From: Gymnopus androsaceus JB14
Lineage: Eukaryota > Basidiomycota > Agaricomycetes > Agaricales > Omphalotaceae
Direction of reading: 5' to 3'
DNA: 64,000 bases
Assembly (NCBI GenBank): GCA_009733575.1
Contig: ML769390.1
Span: 619,850 to 683,849 of the forward strand
The notes under the pieces were generated by a model. That model was not told the DNA's origin, searched no databases, and saw nothing but the letters and a program-made list of their open reading frames with translations. Position 1 is the stretch's first letter, and the number at the start of each line of letters is the position of its first letter. Below are positions 57,740 to 64,000 of this stretch, piece by piece. Both the position numbers and the translations under genes were made by a program.

Positions 57740-60700
57740 ATGAGTCCTGGCTCTGGTACCTCTGAAAACGCTTCTTCAAAGAAGCGCCGTCTTCCAGGAG
57801 GTCAGTTTGTGCCACAATAAACCTGGAAAAGAATTGATTTTCCTTCTATAAGCTAGCTTGTGATCTGTGCAAGAAAAGGAAAAGCAAGTCACAAGCGCCT
57901 CTCTCATGAATGATTCTTAACATTGTGTATCTTCCTGTAGTTCGATGTGAGACCAAAGTTCCCCTTCAAGTTACATTCTTTAACACCTTAAGATGCAGGC
58001 GATAGCGGAGGAATGGTAGGGCAACGATGTACGAACTGCGTCAATGCAGGCGCTGACTGTACCCATGTCGAACTTACCAAGGTGTGTAACAGGCTTGAAC
58101 TAGTTTCACGAGTCCGATAGCTAATATCGTACTCACTAGAACCTCGGATCCGCGAAAGGGTACGAATGGTTCATCATACGGTTCCGAGAAATGTATTAAT
58201 GCGTCATGAATGCAGATATGTAGAGGGCTTAGAACAGCGGCTGGAGAAGATGCAGATGCTTTTACAAAAAGTGCGCTCTTACCTAGGATATTAATTCTTA
58301 AACTAATTCCAATATGTTAGATGTTACCTGGCGTAGATATTGCCGAGGAACTAGACAATGACTTTGACTGTCCTTTGCCTGAAGCGGAGCTGCCGCGTAA
58401 CGATCACTCCCTGACCATGCATCTAGAAAACCTAACATTGGATCCTAGCCGCAAGCGATTTTCTGGACGTTCCAGTACTTTATATCTCGTCGAAACAGCG
58501 TTACATCACAAACAACAATTTGTGGGCGAGTCTTTTAATCGCACAAGTGTGATGCGTGGCCCGGAAGATGTGGGTCCTCGCAACATTTTATTCTCATAAA
58601 TCGCTAACATCCGTCTCAGTGGCAAATACGATATCTACAATATCCGCAGCCACAGTATAACTTCCCTCCCGAAGATCTTAATGGCGGCCTGTGTGGATTT
58701 ATACTTTGAAAATGTGTAAGAATGGTCCAGGGTGCTTTTAGTTGATGCTAACTACTTTATAGGAACTTGATACTACCCCTGCTCCACCGTCCTACATTTG
58801 AAAATGGAATAGCTGACGGCTTTCATCAACACGATCCATTCTTTGGTGGCACTGTGTTGCTTGTCTGCGCGATTGGTGCTCGTTATTGTGATGACCCAAG
58901 AGTGTTTTCCGAAGGACCTTCTGTTCCTTCCAGTGCTGGTTGGCATTGGTACGTTCAAGTACCAATTGTACGAACCAACCTGCAGTCATCGGCGAAACCT
59001 ACTCTCCACGAGATTCAATGCTATGCAGTAAGTTTCTTTGCGACTGTTCCAATGTATTCCTTCTAAGAAATGTCTTTAGTTGGCAGTGGCTTATCTCAAG
59101 GGTACGACAGTCTCGAAAAGTATCTGGACTCAGATCGGTTTCGGTTTACGCTTAGCACAGGTGAGAAAACGGTCACTATTAACATACGTTGTCAGCTAAT
59201 GGTTTGAAAAGGATGTAGGCGCTCATCGTACGCGAAATATTCCTTGTCCAACTGTAATGGATGAATTGTGGAAACGCGCCTTCTTTGTTCTTCTAATTCA
59301 TGACAGAACTAATGGTTCATTTGCTGGTCGGCCTGCGACAATCCACGAGGAAGAGTAAAACTTATACATCCAGCCTCCGCTCTGTTGCTAATCTTACCTT
59401 AGATACGACGTGGAATTTCCAGTTGACTGCGATGATGAGTATTGGGACCACCCTGACCCCAGTATGAACTTCAAACAACCGGCTGATACACCATCCAAGC
59501 TTTCGTTCTTTGTACATTTCTTGAAACTCATGGACATATTAGCCTATGCCATGCGTGCTATTGTGAGTCACGTTTTGGCTGCTAAAGCTGGCTGCTGCTG
59601 CATGCTAAATGACGCTCAGTATCCGATACGACAACATGGGCTGCTTTTTAGTCGCCCGAGAATACAGTCAATGCAGCAGCTAATTGCGCAGTTGGATTCT
59701 TTTCTCAACCAGTGGTTAAACGCAGTGCCAGAACATTGTTTGTTTTCATGTAAGACCTTTGTGGATTTGTGCTGATACATTGTAGTACAATGGGATCCGA
59801 ATCGCCCAGGGCCTTTTTTCAAGCAATCTGCAATGCTGTATTGTAATTACTACCACATGCAGGTGTGAGCTCTTTCCTGTGTGTGCTGATCTTTATCGTA
59901 ATCCTATTCTCTCCTCGTCCTTCTCCCCCTACTTCTAGATATTCATCCATAGGTACATATCACACTTGAACTCATTTCCCTTCCGTATTCTGACGCTTTT
60001 ACGAAAAATAGGCCATTCATCCCTGAAGCCTCAAACCCTACTTCAGTGTCCGTCCCATCCCTAACCATGTGTGCGATGGCAGCTCGAGCGTGTTCCCATG
60101 TTGCGAGGGCGATGGTACAGCAGAATGTTTTGCTACCTTTTCCTCAATGCGCAGTATGTTTTATGTTTTCTCTTCATTGAGATATCCCATTGCTTGTTAA
60201 TTGCCTGTCAGATGTGCTTTTTTGCAGCGTCCGTCGTACTTCTGCTCAGTACATGGACAGGAAGACGCTCTGGCTTGGCTTCAGCGAATACTGATGCAAT
60301 GTCAGGAGTGGATGCTTGTCTTCAAACTTTCAATATGTGTGAGGAAAGGTAAGCCGAAGTATGTGCACCTCCACCTTAACTCTGATGCATCTTCCCAGAT
60401 GGCCGGCATCAGGCTAGACTCCGGTGAGATTGACAGCAAGTCTCCTCGCAATACGTACTGATGAGAGCGACCTAGGGATGTGATATATGACATGGCCAGA
60501 GTTGGCGACATGATTCCTACGTCTAATAACAAGAGATCAAGATCTTCAGGCGATTTGCCTGACCTAATACAAAGGTCCTCCGATGCAGATGCAAATAGTG
60601 AACAACAGAGACTTATAGCAGTCTCTCGTCGAATGTTTTCCGCTGCTGCACACACTCCTTTACATGGACCGCACAACATTGACGTAGGATCAGAATTCGG

Positions 60701-61206
60701 GAGCGAGGCTACTCATTTTGATTTCACTGGCACGTCGCGTTCAGGCCCCTCGCCTGAGGAATCACCCGAAGAACCAAATCTAAATACGCCTCCTCCCTTC
60801 CTTGAGAACTCGCTAAACCCTCTTGTCCCTATTCCGGAATTTCAGCACATTGGGCGCCTTCCCTATTCATGATTTATCTCTCACTGATGCATCGCTTTCA
60901 ACATCCCAGCCCGATTTCGATTTTGATTCATTCTTGGCACGCTGTCTAGCATGGATGACACGACGATGTCGCTTTGGACAGCAGCTCCTACTGGATATCA
61001 GTAAGTAATTTACTCCTCTCGCCATGTTGCAGGCTCCAAATGCGATTATTTTCAGGGAGGATGATTGGAAAGCTTATCTGTCGAGCTTGCAAGGTATTGA
61101 CGGTAACGCGAATCCTCAGACACATTGGTAGTCGATTTTTTAACTGTAGGATGTATCTTTAAAAAATACAAGACATGCAGGCGATTGCTTACTTCAGGTT
61201 TGTAAA
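57740..61206 (+). pseudogene. Zn2Cys6 transcription factor, copy 2, decayed
   Basis: This is a full-length duplicate of the gene at 28,269-31,718 on the opposite strand, with the same introns. The zinc cluster is intact (CDLCKKRKIRC, DSGGMVGQR, CTNCVNAGADC). Much of the body is conserved (DPFFGGTVLLVCAIGARYCD; DVEFPVDCDDEYWDHPDP). Several single-base changes break the frame relative to copy 1: near 58,676 in PPED, near 60,840 (IPEF), and near 60,938. The C-terminal activation region is thus scrambled, and the end differs. It begins with one extra codon (ATGAGTCCTGGC). Unless these are sequence errors, it is a pseudogene that might at most yield a truncated DNA-binding product. Confidence 0.8.
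57941..57946 (+). other. Predicted 6-nt microexon in the zinc cluster (copy 2)
   Basis: The bases ttcgat are flanked upstream by a GC-AG intron (57,883-57,940) and downstream by a GT-AG intron (57,947-57,998), as in copy 1. The downstream intron differs by one nucleotide in length between the copies, which would be harmful if it were coding. Confidence 0.7.
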
Positions 61207-61207
61207 C

Positions 61208-61555
61208 ATATTCCTTTTCCTCCCTTCGTAGAGGGCAGTATTGTTGCAATTGAAGTTGGAAGTTAACGTGACGACAGTGCGTTGGTGAAAGCTGCTTACG
61301 ATCAATGATACAGTTCGAGCGTTGATAGACGCGACATCATGAATCAAAGGCGTGTATCACAGCTGAGCGCAGCTTCTGCGTCCAGATGTGTAAGCACTTG
61401 CAAGACTGAGAGAGTGTGAAAGAAGTAGGAAAGCCGGTCCTTTGAGTCGATGCAAGAGAGTTACCCTGATATCTGGAGAAATCATTCGCGTCCGAATCGA
61501 CATTAGACAATATGGTAGACGATATGGATATGATTGTGATTGTAGTATATGCTCA
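61208..61555. repeat. Diverged direct repeat flanking the Zn2Cys6 copy 2, right
   Basis: This is the partner of 57,130-57,465. It begins immediately after the end of the Zn2Cys6 homology. Confidence 0.65.
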
Positions 61556-63059
61556 ACGAGATTCCACAATGCCATATTCATGCCCGAACTCGAATGACAA
61601 TTGACATAGATGAAAATCAAGAAAAAGGGAAATTAGCGCTCAGCTCGTAGTTTTTTTCACTCAGACTGTCGCCCGCCTCCTTTCGCCGACTCAATACCTC
61701 AAGATCTAGCTGTGAAGTGCGTTCGCGTTTCAATCCAAGTGGGTTCTCAGCGCGCACGTCGCCAACACGTCGCAGTTTGGACAAAAAAAATGTCTCAAGT
61801 CTTGCAGCTCCCTCGTTGTGATCCGATATTGATAGTCTCTCCGTCGTCCGTAGTAGATTCGAATTCGATCGTGGAACCAGAAATAGCAAGTTGCTCGTGC
61901 AGTGCTTTGATCCCTTACTCCTGTTCCTTCTTTCGTTATTCTTAAAATGGGATCTGGATGAGACTCAATCCGGTTCAAATTATGATACGTATACGAGGAA
62001 GCTTATACTGGCATTCGGCTAGTCTGTTAGAGGGCCATGAAGCTCCGTTAGAAGACTCCACCAAGTACCAACCGCCAACAGACTATTTCCTTCGCGCGCA
62101 CATATACACAACACAATGATCAAGATGGTCAACTTCATGACTCTTTTACTGTGACACCAAGACGAAAGCCTCGATCCTCAGACTATCTGTTTGATTTGGA
62201 TCATCATCAAAAGATTTCGTTTTCCAGAAGGCGAAGAAGCGACCGGCAACAGTCCTTAGAACTTAGAACTAAGTAATCTTCCGTGCTTCTGCTGACAATC
62301 TTTCCTGCAATATTTAGCTGCCAGTGGCTTCCTTCGCGCGAGAATTTTATCAGGGACACAGGAAGGCACAGGCATACGAGTAAGACATATCATACTAATA
62401 TCATTGGTGAGAGCTTCTAGCATACAGTCTAATTTTACCACTTCCTTAATGCATGTACACGTTTGTGTATGTAGTACTGAATGTACCTTGCATCATCACA
62501 GAGTTGCCTTCCTACCTCCTCCATGACGGATCCGTGAAGCTCGTGGATCATCAGTTTTTCTTTCCAAATGATTCAATAATCACTGTGAGTGCGGCTTCCT
62601 GTAGCATCATCCCAAGTAGTCCTAAGTAGCTGGCTGATATTTTTACTACAATGTCAGATGTCTACCAGCTCAAAGAACGGTGTCAAAATTATTTGCCAGG
62701 GAAGAGAATCCCTTCAACATCTTTTTAGGAACTGATTCTTCTCCTGAAACCAGTGGTCTACGATCTTCTGACTCGAGATTCTATTCAACTTCTCTTCGGA
62801 AAACTATCCGCCTTCATAGTCAGAGCTTGGAATGGCGCCCAGAATTCTAGAGCTGTCAATAAGCTGTCAATTGAACTCCTCTGGAGTGCTGTGGAATCAG
62901 TGCCCTTTCTCTTGAGCCGCTGCAAATGTATTAGTTTGCGTTGGCTAATATTTACTTTACGAGGTATAAAAAGACCTTGTCTTGCGATCAGTCTCTCCAG
63001 AGCATCGAAGTTTTCCTTCCTTTCTCCCATTTTTGAATCGTTCACCACCTTTGCCAACG
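61556..63059. other. Intergenic region without a supported gene
   Basis: About 1.5 kb contains short frames only. A stretch near 62,500-62,590 reads ELPSYLLHDGSVKLVDHQFF in one frame and could be a gene remnant, but it is not extended on either side. The last 100 bp are the promoter of the LysM gene at 63,060. Confidence 0.45.
62965..62972 (+). promoter_or_regulatory. TATA box of LysM gene 3
   Basis: A tataaaaa sequence lies 95 bp upstream of the ATG at 63,060, comparable in position to the TATA boxes of the other two LysM genes. Confidence 0.6.
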
Positions 63060-63729
63060 ATGCTTGCTCGTCTCTCTCTATTCGCCATGGTCGCTGCTCT
63101 CGGTGCCATCCTGAGTAAGTCTTCGTCCTATCAATGCTTCTGGATGCTAACATTGGTCGGTCTCTTAGGTGCCAACGTCCTTGCGCAGACATCGTGTCAG
63201 TCGTCGACATATACAGTCGTTTCAGGGGATACGTGTAATGGCATTTCGAGCGAGCTCAATGTAACAGTGGCTGCCTTGCTGGCCGCCAATCCGGTATGTT
63301 TTTCCCCGGTAAAGCAAAGGAGGTCATCGCTCAATCATGAATCCAGGTTGTGAATGCGCAGTGTACCAATCTTTTTATCGGGGAAGTGCTTTGCGTCCCC
63401 ACGACTGCCCCTCCTACCCCTCCTACCCCTCCAACTACTAGCAACTGTACCGCGAACTATACTGTGGCGTCGGGAGATGTTTGTATCTCAATCGCCAACC
63501 AGGTTTGTACTGACTATAGTGTTGGGTTTTCATTTATACTAACAAACATCTCTAAAAAAACCCTTCTATTACTTCTGACCAGTTTAACATAACTGCTTCC
63601 CAACTGGAGGCTGTCAACACGGAAATAAACGCCAATTGCACCAACTTGGTGCCAGGCGAAGTATGTCAATGTTTCCAGACAACTGTTTTTCTTGCTAAAT
63701 TGGTTTCTTAGGTCCTGTGTATCCCTTAA
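63060..63729 (+). CDS. Secreted LysM-domain protein 3 (two LysM)
   Basis: The start at 63,060 gives a signal peptide (MLARLSLFAMVAALGAILS) interrupted by the first intron and followed by ANVLAQTSC. LysM 1 reads STYTVVSGDTCNGISSELNV with ALLAANPVVNAQCTNLFIGE and VLCVP. A Pro/Thr linker (TTAPPTPPTPPTTSN) leads to LysM 2 (NYTVASGDVCISIANQ, FNITASQLEAVNTEINANC) and the end VLCIP. Five exons with all introns GT-AG, at the same places in the second domain as in the 12-15 kb genes, but with a true linker and conserved GEVLCIP. No frame breaks. It is likely a chitin-binding secreted effector acting at the wall or in the host apoplast. Confidence 0.92.
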
Positions 63730-64000
63730 ACTTGGCGTGCAAGGATTGGAAGAATTGTAGTGACTTTGTCGAAAATCAGATGATCTAAGTATTCGAATTT
63801 CGTAGATATATTAATCGATGGAGTCGGATTTCATAGAGTAATAATATCGATTAACATTGAAGCACACAAAACAATTCGCCTGCGCTGGGGTTACGACAAT
63901 CAAGAGTGAGAATTTGTTCAGCGACTTTCATGATACTCGGAGGCTTGTATCATGCGCTTGCCAGAACTGGTAGATCAGGCGTTTTAGAATTCCTAGACCT
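63730..64000. other. 3' flank, no gene seen
   Basis: The last 271 bp are AT-rich sequence downstream of the LysM gene. I see no coding frame, repeat or RNA gene. Confidence 0.5.

Noticed and set aside
62753..63118. Frames of 121-141 residues on both strands upstream of LysM gene 3.
   Set aside because: They overlap the TATA box and 5' leader of the LysM gene and show no family resemblance.

Overview
The window is nuclear DNA of a filamentous basidiomycete, most probably an Agaricomycete. The genes are dense and on both strands, with many short (about 45-70 nt) introns. The families also fit: expanded F-box proteins with an N-terminal coiled coil, LysM effectors, a fungal GH128 glucanase, a GMC oxidoreductase, a Zn2Cys6 regulator of basidiomycete type, and Ser/Pro-rich single-pass membrane proteins.

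Layout. 1-7.1 kb: a direct segmental duplication (1-1,683 and 3,374-4,993) carrying a decayed hypothetical gene and the 3' end of a MYND-finger gene whose intact copy lies at 4.8-7.1 kb. 7.1-9 kb: gene-poor. 9-12.3 kb: a GMC oxidoreductase with damaged middle. 12.2-15.5 kb: two tandem LysM genes, the second frameshifted. 15.8-19.4 kb: an F-box gene and the MCM-binding protein, divergently transcribed. 21.4-25.6 kb: a large multi-pass membrane protein. 25.8-26.1 kb: a MITE. 26.8-31.7 kb: GH128 glucanase and a Zn2Cys6 factor. 32.2-43.8 kb: a magnesium-chelatase-like AAA protein, a single-pass membrane protein, VPS53, Yippee and a 5'-truncated ATG3. 44-49.1 kb: three tandem F-box copies. 49.2-57.1 kb: RNase P subunit RPR2, proteasome alpha-4, gluconokinase, a protein kinase, an intron-containing tRNA-Glu(CTC) and an alpha/beta hydrolase. 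57.1-61.6 kb: a second, decayed Zn2Cys6 copy between diverged direct repeats. 63 kb: a third LysM gene.

How it fits together. Conserved housekeeping genes (MCMBP, VPS53, PSMA4, RPR2, gluconokinase, Yippee) alternate with duplicated and decaying accessory families (LysM, F-box, Zn2Cys6, the MYND tail). I see no operon-like pathway and no convincing wholly new system. The best leads are a predicted 6-nt microexon inside the zinc cluster of both Zn2Cys6 copies, several GC-AG introns, a MITE with a 9-bp target duplication, and repeated local duplication followed by decay. Many conserved genes also show single-base frame breaks, so part of the apparent decay may be sequencing indels. Exon boundaries were read by eye from splice motifs and family conservation; no alignment or search was run.
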